Shown: positions 1 to 7,452 of the stretch, one piece after another
Numbering within the stretch: position 1 is the stretch's first letter
How the letters are laid out: each line of letters begins with the position of its first letter
Source: Candidatus Dormiibacterota bacterium
GTDB lineage: Bacteria > Chloroflexota > Dormibacteria > Dormibacterales > Dormibacteraceae
Direction of reading: 5' to 3'
DNA: 26,198 bases
Assembly: GCA_003151665.1 (NCBI GenBank)
Contig: PLYD01000155.1
Span: 1-26,198 of the forward strand
Notes under the pieces: model-generated
The model's input: the letters and a program-made list of their open reading frames with translations, nothing else
Told to the model about the DNA's origin: nothing
The model's database searches: none
Translations under genes and position numbers: made by a program

Positions 1-57
1 GGATAGTAACGAAGCTGGAAGCCCTTCAGTTGTGTCCAGCACACAAAATCACCCGCC

Positions 58-444
58 ATGCCTTTGAACGGGCGCCACGAGCGAGGCCACTCAGAGGCGT
101 GGGCGATCAAGGACGCGGGCTACCACCCGATCATCTCGCCGACCTTCGCCGACATCTTTCGAGCCAACTGCTACAAGACCGGGATCCTCGCGGTCACGCT
201 CCCCGACCGCCAGGTGCGGCACCTCATCGACCTCGCGACCGAGGACCCAACGATTCAGATCACGGTGGACCTGGAGGCCCAGGAGGTGCGCGGCGACGGA
301 TTCGCCTACAAGTTCGAGATCGACGCGTTCGCGCGAGACATGCTGCGGGGCGGCCTGGACGAGATCACCCTGGTCGAACGCCACGCGAGCTCGATTGGTG
401 CCTTCGAGTCGCAACGCCCCGCCTGGCTACCTTCAGCCAGGTAG
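58..444 (+). pseudogene. leuD: 3-isopropylmalate dehydratase small subunit, 5'-truncated
   Basis: LeuD is the small (swivel) subunit of isopropylmalate isomerase in leucine synthesis, working with LeuC. About 115 residues match the C-terminal two-thirds of the family: the block AWAIKDAGYHPIISPTFADIF, then NCYKTGILAVTLP, and the C-terminal LDEITLVERH...AFESQRPAWLP, typical of bacterial LeuD. Full LeuD is about 160-200 residues. The frame is open only back to position 10 (stops at 4-9), and bases 10-80 do not encode the expected N-terminal half. The conserved substrate-binding loop GSSREH is replaced by a degraded stretch (ERGH). The gene is therefore a remnant, or the window edge is a misassembly or low-quality end. 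It converges on ilvD, leaving only 5 bases between the stops, so branched-chain synthesis genes cluster here. The family is secure; the pseudogene status is not. Confidence 0.72.
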
Positions 445-449
445 CGACC

Positions 450-2117
450 TCAGGGCTTGAGGACCGCCCCCTCCGAGGCTGAGCCGACCAGCATCGCGTA
501 GCGCGCGAGGACTCCTCTCCTGTAGCTGGGTTCTGGGGCCGACCAGCCGTTCAAGCGCTTCGCGACGTCGACGCCTTCCACCGCCAGGGTTCGGCTTTCG
601 ACGTCGATGTTGATCACGTCACCGTCCTGAATCGCTGCCAGCGGGCCGCCGACCGCCGCCTCCGGCGCCACGTGGCCGATCATCAGGCCGCGCGTCGCCC
701 CTGAGAACCGGCCGTCGGTGACCATCGCAACAGTCTCGCCCAACCCCTCGCCGACGATCGCCGCAGTGACCAAGAGCATCTCCCTCATGCCTGGCCCGCC
801 ACGCGGTCCCTCGTATCTGATGACCACGACGTCGCCGGGCTTGATGCGTCCAGCGAACACTGCGGCGAGGGCGTCCTCCTCGCGGTTGAACACGCGAGCA
901 GGACCACGGTGAGTGGTCGGAGTGTGTTGCGTCACCTTGACCACGGCCCCCTCTGGACCGAGATTGCCGCGCAGGACGACAAGGCCGCCTTCCTTGGCCA
1001 GCGGATGTGCCAACGGCGCCACGACTTCCTGGCCTGGAGTTTCAGTCATTGACTCGCATTCCTCACCCAGCGTCCGGCCAGTGACCGTGAGCGCGTCGCC
1101 GTCGATGTAACCACCCTCGATCAAGCGCTTGGTGAGCAGCGCGATGCCGCCGGCGCGGTGCAGCTCGACCGCCGCAAAACGGCCGCCGGGCTTGAGGTCG
1201 CATAGCAGCGGGGTGCGGCGGCTGATCCTGTCGATCTCGTCGATTGCCAGGTCGACACCGATCTCGCCGGCCAGCGCGAGCAGGTGAAGCACCGCATTCG
1301 TCGACCCGCCGCTTGCCGCCACCGCGGCGATCGCGTTGTCGAAAGCCCGACGCGTAAGAATTTGCGACGGCCTGAGATCCTGGTCGAGGACCTGGAGGGC
1401 CAACCGCCCCATAGCCTCGGCGGCTGGGTGCTTGGCCGGATCGGTTTGCGGGATGGAGTTGAAGCCGACCGGGGAGAGACCGATCACCTCCATGACCATC
1501 GACATCGTGTTCGCCGTGTACTGGCCGCCGCACGCGCCGGCGCCGGGGCAGGCCACAGCCTCCAGCTCGGCCAGGTCAGCGTCGGTGATCTTGCCAGCGG
1601 CTGCCGCGCCGATTGCCTCGTAGACGTCGCCGACCGCCACGTCGCGCCCGCGATAGCGGCCGGGCATGATCGAGCCGCCGTAGAGCACCATGCCCGGGCG
1701 ATCGAGCCGGGCCAGCGCCATTGCCGAAGCAGGGATCGTCTTGTCACAAGCGCATAGGCAGCACATCGCATCGAACATGTGGCCACGCGCGACCAGCTCG
1801 ATCGAATCGGCGATGACCTCGCGGCTGACCAGCGAGGTCTTCATGCCCTCGCTGCCCATCGTGATGCCATCGGAGATGGCGATCGTGTTGAACTCCATCG
1901 GGTTGGCGCCGGCAGCGCGGATCCCGGCTTTTAGCGGGACGGCCAGCTCGCGCAGGCCGAAGTTGCAGGGCATCGTCTCCGTCCAGACGTTGGAGACTCC
2001 GATGAACGGTTTGTCGATGTCCTCGGCCTTCAGGCCGATCGCGTATAGAAAGGAGCGGGCGGCGGCGCGATCGCGCCCTTGGTAAAGAGCTCGGCTCGGA
2101 AAGTCATGGGCGGGCAC
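450..2117 (-). CDS. ilvD: dihydroxy-acid dehydratase
   Basis: IlvD dehydrates 2,3-dihydroxy-isovalerate and -methylvalerate to the 2-keto acids in valine, isoleucine and leucine synthesis, using an Fe-S cluster and Mg. The 555 residues are full length. Cluster cysteines are C51 (ETMPCNF), C124 (ACDKT) and C196 (GAGACGG). YGGSIMPGRYRGRD, the SGGSTNAVLHLLA block and the C-terminal DGRFSGATRG active-site serine loop are all present. The stretch before C124 carries extra cysteines (MCCLCACDKT at 118-127) and the usual PG after CDKT is PA. The start is GTG at 2117; no strong Shine-Dalgarno is visible, but a TAAGCT box lies 8 nt upstream. Only 17 bases separate it from the divergent glycosyltransferase remnant. 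Function is certain from sequence. Confidence 0.96.
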   Translation of the reverse strand: MPAHDFPSRALYQGRDRAAARSFLYAIGLKAEDIDKPFIGVSNVWTETMPCNFGLRELAVPLKAGIRAAGANPMEFNTIAISDGITMGSEGMKTSLVSREVIADSIELVARGHMFDAMCCLCACDKTIPASAMALARLDRPGMVLYGGSIMPGRYRGRDVAVGDVYEAIGAAAAGKITDADLAELEAVACPGAGACGGQYTANTMSMVMEVIGLSPVGFNSIPQTDPAKHPAAEAMGRLALQVLDQDLRPSQILTRRAFDNAIAAVAASGGSTNAVLHLLALAGEIGVDLAIDEIDRISRRTPLLCDLKPGGRFAAVELHRAGGIALLTKRLIEGGYIDGDALTVTGRTLGEECESMTETPGQEVVAPLAHPLAKEGGLVVLRGNLGPEGAVVKVTQHTPTTHRGPARVFNREEDALAAVFAGRIKPGDVVVIRYEGPRGGPGMREMLLVTAAIVGEGLGETVAMVTDGRFSGATRGLMIGHVAPEAAVGGPLAAIQDGDVINIDVESRTLAVEGVDVAKRLNGWSAPEPSYRRGVLARYAMLVGSASEGAVLKP

Positions 2118-2125
2118 GATTGGGA

Positions 2126-2131
2126 AGCTTA
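2126..2131 (-). promoter_or_regulatory. candidate -10 box for ilvD
   Basis: TAAGCT on the minus strand, ending 8 nt before the GTG start of ilvD. It fits the TANNNT -10 pattern of leaderless genes seen elsewhere in this window. No clear -35 is visible. It would lie inside the Shine-Dalgarno region of the divergent remnant. Confidence 0.3.
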
Positions 2132-2134
2132 CCT

Positions 2135-2797
2135 ATGATGGCGCCGAACATGCCGGCAACCATTTCGGAACTACAGGTGACCTTCATCACCCACTACTTT
2201 TCCCCGGAAATTGATCCCGCGCAGACCAGACTCCAAGAGCTGGCCAAGCGCCTCATCGCGGCGGGCAAGGCCGTCACCGTCGTGACGGGTTCCAAACTAC
2301 CCCGCAGGCGTGATCTTCGACGGCTACCGCGGAAAGCGGTTCATGGCAGACAGCGTGGACGGGATCCGGGTGCTAAGGACCTGGGTGTTCACCAGCCGCA
2401 GCCGTGGGTTTCTCGGCAGGGTGCTCAACTACCTCTCCTTCCCCATATTCAGCCTTTTGGCCGCCCGCAAGCTCGGACCAACACACGTGATCTACGTCCA
2501 GTCACCACCACTTTTCACCGGCCTCGCCGGGCTGTGGTCCTCGCGGCTCAAACACGCACCGTTCATCTCGTTGGACTCGATTGCCACAAGTACGTTCAGG
2601 TGGACAACGCTTACATGCGGCCGGCCGACGTGGAGGAGCTCCGCGGTGATCCGAGCAAAGCGATGGCCAGGCTCGGGTGGGCGCCGACCATCACGTTCGA
2701 CGAGCTGGTTTACGAAATGCTCGAGAACGACTTGAAGCTCGAGGGTGTCGACCCGACCAAACATCTGCGCGAGCCGCCTGCGCGAGTCGGGCCGTAG
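2135..2797 (+). pseudogene. chimeric remnant: GT4 glycosyltransferase 5' part fused to GDP-mannose 4,6-dehydratase 3' part
   Basis: Three segments are visible. (1) 2135 to about 2300 encodes a WbuB-like GT4 N-terminus (VTFITHYFSPEIDPAQTRL, then LAKRLIAAGKAVTVVTG). (2) About 2300-2568, in another frame, continues the same protein (VIFDGYRGKRFMADSVDGIR, LNYLSFPIFSLLAARKLGP, VIYVQSPPLFTGLAGLW). The break at TG-SKLP against the family's TGFPNYPxGV is explained by loss of two bases near 2295. (3) From about 2570 the first frame resumes as the C-terminus of GDP-mannose 4,6-dehydratase (VGLDCHKYVQVDNAYMRPAD, DPSKAMARLGWAPTITFDEL). Gmd makes GDP-4-keto-6-deoxymannose for fucose and rhamnose sugars. 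The sugar-transferring C-terminal GT domain and the NAD-binding part of Gmd are both missing. Neither activity can survive. A GGGAAG ribosome site at 2122-2127 precedes ATG 2135. Confidence 0.85.
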
Positions 2798-2873
2798 TCA
2801 GCACAGACCGCAGCGCCGCGATGACCACACCGGCATTGAGTTACCGGGATCTCAGGCCCTTTAAGCATCTATC

Positions 2874-2879
2874 TAGACT
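2874..2879 (+). promoter_or_regulatory. candidate -10 box for first GT2 gene
   Basis: TAGACT lies 12 nt before the ATG at 2892. The second GT2 copy has TAGAGT at the equivalent place, so this upstream base pattern is partly shared by both copies. No convincing ribosome-binding site follows it. Confidence 0.3.
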
Positions 2880-2891
2880 GTCGGGCGAACC

Positions 2892-3686
2892 ATGAGCGCA
2901 ACTGACGGAGTCCTGTCTGTGATGATGCCGGTTTACAACGAGGAGCGGACCCTCGAGACCATCATCGGGCATGTCCTGGCGCGGCCAGAAGTTGGTGAGC
3001 TGATCGCTGTCGACGACGCGTCGAGCGACGGATCATGGGAGATCCTTACCAGGGTCGCCGCCGGTGATTCACGCGTGCGCCCATTTCGCCTCGAGGTGAA
3101 TCAGGGCAAAGGAGCGGCGCTCCGACGGGCTGTGTCGGAGCTGCGCCTGCCCTTCGCCCTGGTCCAGGATGCCGACCTCGAGTACGACCCCAGGGATTAC
3201 CCGAAACTGCTGGACCCCCTCATTGAAGAGCGCGCCGACGTCGTTTTCGGGATCCGAGGCTTCGCCGGCCAGACCGCCTTCAGCTTCTGGTTTGTGATGG
3301 GAAACAAGGGCGTGACGCTGGCGTGCAATCTGCTTTTCGACTGTTATCTGTCCGACCTGGAGACGGGTTACAAAGCGCTCAGGTCAGACCTTTGGAAGAG
3401 TCTCAACCTCCGCGGCAGCCGGTTCGATATTGAGCCCGATATCACCGCACGGGTCCTCCTTCTGGGTTATCGCATACACGAAGTTCCAATCAGCTATTAC
3501 GCCCGGTCGAGAGACGAGGGCAAGAAGCTGACCTGGAGGGACGGTCTCCAGGCGTTGGGCGCGCTGTTGAGGCTCCGCCTGGCGTCGCCGGCAGACCTGT
3601 TCGGGGCGGAATGGGGCACTGACTACCACCGGTCCCGCCAGCAGGCACTTGCCAGCCGCCATCCTCTCCGCAACGATCGCCAGTAA
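2892..3686 (+). CDS. GT2 family glycosyltransferase (dolichol/polyprenyl-phosphate mannose synthase-like), copy 1
   Basis: This 264-residue protein is a soluble GT-A glycosyltransferase that probably moves a sugar from a nucleotide donor to a polyprenyl phosphate or a nascent glycan at the inner membrane face. The N-terminal VMMPVYNEERTLE strand and helix, the VDDASSDGSWE nucleotide-binding loop, the metal-binding DAD at residues 93-95 (VQDADLEYDPRDYP) and the later ETGYKALRSDLWK and RFDIEPDITARVL blocks are typical of DPM1-type enzymes. There are no membrane segments, so it is the short, catalytic-only form. It lies downstream of the GT4-gmd remnant and ends 33 bases from the convergent membrane protein gene. 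A close paralogue lies at 22858-23682. Acceptor and donor cannot be told from sequence. Confidence 0.88.
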   Translation: MSATDGVLSVMMPVYNEERTLETIIGHVLARPEVGELIAVDDASSDGSWEILTRVAAGDSRVRPFRLEVNQGKGAALRRAVSELRLPFALVQDADLEYDPRDYPKLLDPLIEERADVVFGIRGFAGQTAFSFWFVMGNKGVTLACNLLFDCYLSDLETGYKALRSDLWKSLNLRGSRFDIEPDITARVLLLGYRIHEVPISYYARSRDEGKKLTWRDGLQALGALLRLRLASPADLFGAEWGTDYHRSRQQALASRHPLRNDRQ

Positions 3687-3719
3687 TCTCGAGGCAGAGA
3701 CCTCGCGCCACGTCGTGGA

Positions 3720-5552
3720 TCAGGGTCCGGGCAGAAGGTCCCCCACGCCCCACCACACGTAGACCCCGTCCGCTGGCTGAGGCGCTTGGCCGAACAGCGA
3801 TGTGAAGAGGTCGATCTCCGGCTGTTCGTTGGTCATCGGGCCGATGACCACCGTCTGTACCTGCCAGGACTTGAGCTCGCTCAGCATCTGTTGGCGGGTT
3901 TGATCGGTCAGAAGCGTGCCTCGACCCTGAGCGACGGCAATGACCTGACTCTGGGTGGCGCTCGATGGTGGATTGAGCCGCTCACCGTGCGGGCCGGCGT
4001 CCGGTACGAACGCATATCCCTCCGGCATCCGAAATCGCATGCCCGTTTGCTCCTGCCAGACCATGGCGCGCGTATCGCCGGAGATTGAGAAAGGAACCAC
4101 CAGCGCAACGCTTCCCAGCGGGATTCGCGAGGCGGCGCCACCGGCGAAGAATGCCGGTACGGTTTCTGGGGTCGATGGATACGGCAGGGCCGGCAGCAAG
4201 AGGGCGAGTGACGCTGCCGCCGCCAGCCCTGCAAGCCATCGCGACTGAGGCCGCCAGGCCCTCAGATCGTCGAGCCACACCGCGACCAACAGCCCCGCCA
4301 GCAGGTAGAACAGCAGCATCAGTCGTGCGGGCAGGAGGTTGCTCAAGACGGGCAACCGCGACATCGCCAGCCAGCCGAAAACTGCCAGGAACAGCATCAG
4401 CCAGCCGGGTAGTTTGCGTAGCAGGAGCACGAAGAGCAACCCGAAGACGAAAACGGGGATCTGGCTGTTCTTGCCCGCAAAATGCATCGTGGTGCCCATC
4501 GACAGGATGGCGATGAGCGCCGATACCAGGGCCGCGAGCCTGACCTCCAGGCGCCGCCAGTAGCGCACCGCGATGAACACAAGGAGAACGGCGAGAAGCA
4601 AGCCGACGTAGGAGTTGGCCTCCACCGCGTTTCCCGAAAACTTGCTGCTCAGCGCGACAGCGCTGGCCGGCGCCAGCAGCATGAGCCGGTTCGGGACGAA
4701 AAAGCTCAATGCGTCGCTCACATAGGTGTTGGGCAGGTGGGCCGCGCCGGTGACGTGCTGAGGACCGAGGAACTGGAAGCCGATGGGAACGGCGACCAGC
4801 ACCGCGAAGGCGACGGCGGCGCTGGCGAGACCCACCATCGCGTGCTTGAGCCGGGGCCTCACCTGGTCCCGGCACAAGGCTGCCGCCAGGCAGAGCAAAA
4901 AAAATCCGACGAGTGCGGTCATGGCCAGCAACTCTTCGCCTGTTAGGAGCTGTGCCGCGGCGGCCAGGCCGAGCAAGAAACCCGCCACGTACGGCCTGCG
5001 CCGCTGAACGTGGACTACCTCATCGAGGAGCAGCAGGAGCATGGGTGGCAAGAAGGCCACCGTCAGCTGCGGATGCCCAAGCGAGTGCGCAGTCATCAAC
5101 GGCGAGAACCCATACAGCGCCCCGCCGGCCCCCGCCGCGACCTGGCCGCTCACATAACGGCGGATGAGCAGGTACGCCGTCCACGCTGACAGCGCGACGC
5201 CCGCCGTCATCATCACGTTGTAAGCGAGAACGAAGCCTGCCGTTTCCGTCAGCGGTCCCAGCACCAGTCCTGGCAGCAGCACCGACGTGTTCCACATCAG
5301 GTTGACGCCACCTGGATAGTCGATGTAGTTCGTGAACAGCGAGTTCTGGCCGTGCGTCAAGGCGAACGGTGGCCAGCCCAGAAACCACATGATCTGCTGC
5401 GGATCGCCGACCACGCCCACAGACCACGTCGTCGGATGCACCCAGGTGCTGGAGAACAAAGCGACCGCGAGGGCGGTGTAGATAACGAGAACGACGACTG
5501 GGCGGCCGCGGCTCATAGGGCGTCGCCAATCGGATGCCGTTGACATCGGCAT
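3720..5552 (-). CDS. polytopic membrane protein, GT-C glycosyltransferase-like
   Basis: The 610 residues contain roughly 11-13 hydrophobic segments. The first (about 18-36) is followed by an outside loop with VVGDPQQ, where D50 fits the acidic residue that GT-C enzymes carry in their first loop. Further on are LFTNYIDYPGGVNLMWNTS and the TAYLLIRR and GALYGFSPLMTAHSLGH blocks seen in uncharacterised GT-C-like proteins. The C-terminal ~150 residues form a soluble, probably extracytoplasmic domain. Such enzymes use polyprenyl-phosphate sugars, the product of DPM1-like GT2 enzymes such as the convergent neighbour at 2892-3686, which makes a functional link plausible but unproven. The first ATG is at 5552; a second ATG two codons in is better spaced (about 10 nt) from an AAGG. 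The exact family is not recognised. Confidence 0.72.
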   Translation of the reverse strand: MPMSTASDWRRPMSRGRPVVVLVIYTALAVALFSSTWVHPTTWSVGVVGDPQQIMWFLGWPPFALTHGQNSLFTNYIDYPGGVNLMWNTSVLLPGLVLGPLTETAGFVLAYNVMMTAGVALSAWTAYLLIRRYVSGQVAAGAGGALYGFSPLMTAHSLGHPQLTVAFLPPMLLLLLDEVVHVQRRRPYVAGFLLGLAAAAQLLTGEELLAMTALVGFFLLCLAAALCRDQVRPRLKHAMVGLASAAVAFAVLVAVPIGFQFLGPQHVTGAAHLPNTYVSDALSFFVPNRLMLLAPASAVALSSKFSGNAVEANSYVGLLLAVLLVFIAVRYWRRLEVRLAALVSALIAILSMGTTMHFAGKNSQIPVFVFGLLFVLLLRKLPGWLMLFLAVFGWLAMSRLPVLSNLLPARLMLLFYLLAGLLVAVWLDDLRAWRPQSRWLAGLAAAASLALLLPALPYPSTPETVPAFFAGGAASRIPLGSVALVVPFSISGDTRAMVWQEQTGMRFRMPEGYAFVPDAGPHGERLNPPSSATQSQVIAVAQGRGTLLTDQTRQQMLSELKSWQVQTVVIGPMTNEQPEIDLFTSLFGQAPQPADGVYVWWGVGDLLPGP

Positions 5553-5577
5553 GCAACCTTAGCGATGCCGGCTCGAT

Positions 5578-6366
5578 TCAGCGGGTGCGTCGCCGGACCT
5601 CTTCTGCTCGGTCAGCCTCCTGCTCGCTGCCGAACCAGCGGATGAAAACGGCGACGGCGGCGATGGCGATTGTGGCCTTGCCGAAGATCATCAGGACGGC
5701 GCCGGCGACGGTCTGGTCGACGACGGGCGTGAGCGAGGCCACCAATCGGGGCGCGTGAACGTAGTACTCATAGAAAGGGACGCGAGAGAAGATCAGCGCG
5801 AGCGCGACGCCGTCCTGGGGCAGGGTGGCGGCAAGCATGTAGACGAGCTTTGCGGGGGGAGACATACGCCAGCGTGCGTGTGCCGAGGTCACATCCAGCA
5901 TCGGCCAGTACAGGAGCAGGCCGGCCGCGATGAACATGAGGTGCTCGACGACGTGAAGCGGCTCGGAGTAAAGCGTGGCGTCGTAGAGAACCGGTATGTG
6001 CCAGCCGATCATCACGGCGCCGGCGACCACCTGGGCGGGGATCGGTTCGGTGATGGCGCGCACGCCTGGGACGCGAACCACCCTTGCGACCATCCCCGGC
6101 GAGAGGCCAAGGAGCATCAGCGGCGGGGCGACGAATCCAAGCAGCACGTGCTGCAGCATGTGAACGCTGTCGAGGTAGTGGTCGGCGATCGTATCGATCG
6201 GAGTCTCGAGCGCTGCCCAGATCATGAGCAGCCCCAACCCGAAGTAGAGGGAATGCTTGCGTTCGAAGTCGGGCACGCCGCGCGCCAACCACGCGTGGCC
6301 CAGGTAAAGGACGACGAGGCCGAGGTAGACGGTGGGGTCGATAGGCCAGCTCATGTCGACAGGCAC
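5578..6366 (-). CDS. ctaG: CtaG/Caa3-type cytochrome c oxidase assembly membrane protein
   Basis: This matches the Caa3_CtaG family, polytopic proteins needed to assemble heme-copper oxidases of the caa3 type, probably by delivering copper to CuA or CuB. About seven membrane segments are predicted. Family signatures are HMLQHVLLGFVAPPLMLLG, the WHIPVLYDATL motif and EHLMFIAAGLLLYWP. The conserved histidines may bind metal. Length (about 262) is normal. The reading frame opens at TTG 6369; GTG at 6366 is preferred because GGGAGAGG lies 6 nt upstream. ATG at 6354 is an alternative but has no ribosome site at the right distance. It is divergent from the double-DinB gene, with a gap of under 40 bases. 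No oxidase subunit gene is present in the window. Confidence 0.88.
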   Translation of the reverse strand: MPVDMSWPIDPTVYLGLVVLYLGHAWLARGVPDFERKHSLYFGLGLLMIWAALETPIDTIADHYLDSVHMLQHVLLGFVAPPLMLLGLSPGMVARVVRVPGVRAITEPIPAQVVAGAVMIGWHIPVLYDATLYSEPLHVVEHLMFIAAGLLLYWPMLDVTSAHARWRMSPPAKLVYMLAATLPQDGVALALIFSRVPFYEYYVHAPRLVASLTPVVDQTVAGAVLMIFGKATIAIAAVAVFIRWFGSEQEADRAEEVRRRTR

Positions 6367-6392
6367 CAATATCCTCTCCCGCCTGGTTTCCC

Positions 6393-6398
6393 TACTCT
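6393..6398 (+). promoter_or_regulatory. candidate leaderless -10 box for double-DinB gene
   Basis: TACTCT ends 6 nt before ATG 6405, which would put the transcript start on or next to the A of the start codon. There is no Shine-Dalgarno sequence here, as expected for a leaderless mRNA. Confidence 0.45.
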
Positions 6399-6404
6399 GA
6401 GCGC

Positions 6405-7427
6405 ATGCACCCGGTCGTCGCGCTGTTCTGCCGCAATGCGTGGGCCACCGACCGCCTGCTCAAGTTCTGCGAGGACAGGCCAGAGACGGCGTTGCCGGCA
6501 GAAAGCGATGTCTACGGCAACATCGATGCGCTGTTCAACCACATCGTGAGTTCTGAGGCGGGCTACCTCCGCCTGGTGACTGGCAAGTTCCCCAACGACC
6601 GCGTTCTTCTGAGTGAACCACGGCCGCTCCGCGCTCTGCGGCAACCTGCCGAGTCGCTGCTGGAGCGCTGGCTGGAGACGTTGGAGACGGAGAGGGATCC
6701 TGAGGTCGTCCTGCCTTTTCAGCGAGGGGACGACCCCGAGCTCATGCCTGACTGGCTGCCGCTGGTGCAGACCGTGCACCACGGCGACGACCACCGGACC
6801 CAGGTCCACACGGTGCTGAGCCGGCACGGCATTGAGGCGCCGGAGCTGGACGGATGGAGCTTCGGCGAGGCTGCGCCCCCCGCTGGCGATGGCCAACCGC
6901 GCGAGTGGTGGGCTCTGCTGCTGCGGCGCTTCTTCGGCCACCACCTGTGGGCGACCGAGCGCTTGCTCGAGCACTGCCGCAAGCTCTCGCCAGAGCAGCT
7001 CGCGCTTTCGGCTCCAGGCACCTATGGATCGATCGGCGACACCCTTGACCACCTCATGTCCTCCGATCGATCCTATCTGTCGGGCGTCTCCGGCCACGGT
7101 CGTACGCCGCCACTGAATGCAGGCGGGCCCGCTCCGCTGCTCGAGCACCTGGCGCGCCAGCGGGATGGGTGGTTGGCGTACCTCGACTCAGGGCCAGACT
7201 TCGATGCGATGGTCCCGCGGAGGGGCGGTTCGTATCCGGCGTGGGTCCTGGTGCTGCAGGCCATCCACCACGGCAACGATCACCGCACCCACGCCGGGAC
7301 CGCGCTGCTGCGCAACGGGCTGGAGCCCGAGGAGATCGACGTCTGGGGCTACGGCATGGCGGAGGGCAAGCTTCAGTTTCCCGAGGTGCCGCCGCCTCCG
7401 GCGCCGTGGAAGACGGCTGCGCAGTGA
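6405..7427 (+). CDS. tandem DinB-like (DinB/DUF664 superfamily) double-domain protein
   Basis: The 340-residue protein consists of two DinB-like four-helix bundles in tandem. Each repeats the same order: an N-terminal WATxRLL helix, a YGxIxDxLxH helix, and a HHGxDHRT motif. The candidate metal-binding triads are H46, H126 and H130 in repeat one and H216, H289 and H293 in repeat two, the usual H...HxxxH arrangement of the superfamily, so both sites look intact. Family members include thiol-dependent S-transferases (bacillithiol- or mycothiol-type) and damage-inducible proteins of unknown role. Most are single-domain proteins of about 150-180 residues, so this one is a duplication-fusion. It is transcribed alone, divergent from ctaG. 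The substrate is unknown. Confidence 0.82.
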   Translation: MHPVVALFCRNAWATDRLLKFCEDRPETALPAESDVYGNIDALFNHIVSSEAGYLRLVTGKFPNDRVLLSEPRPLRALRQPAESLLERWLETLETERDPEVVLPFQRGDDPELMPDWLPLVQTVHHGDDHRTQVHTVLSRHGIEAPELDGWSFGEAAPPAGDGQPREWWALLLRRFFGHHLWATERLLEHCRKLSPEQLALSAPGTYGSIGDTLDHLMSSDRSYLSGVSGHGRTPPLNAGGPAPLLEHLARQRDGWLAYLDSGPDFDAMVPRRGGSYPAWVLVLQAIHHGNDHRTHAGTALLRNGLEPEEIDVWGYGMAEGKLQFPEVPPPPAPWKTAAQ

Positions 7428-7452
7428 GGCGCCGGAGGGTTCTCGTCTACTT

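Noticed and set aside
30..482. 150-codon plus frame overlapping the leuD remnant
   Set aside because: Arg/Pro-rich shadow; LeuD motifs lie in the other frame.
2295..2300. Programmed frameshift in the GT4 remnant
   Set aside because: No slippery heptamer or downstream structure is visible, and the gene is also truncated and fused to gmd, so simple decay is more likely.
3982..4875. 297-codon minus-strand frame within the GT-C-like gene
   Set aside because: Same-strand alternative frame with Arg/Gly-rich, non-membrane composition; the 610-residue frame has clear hydrophobic segments.
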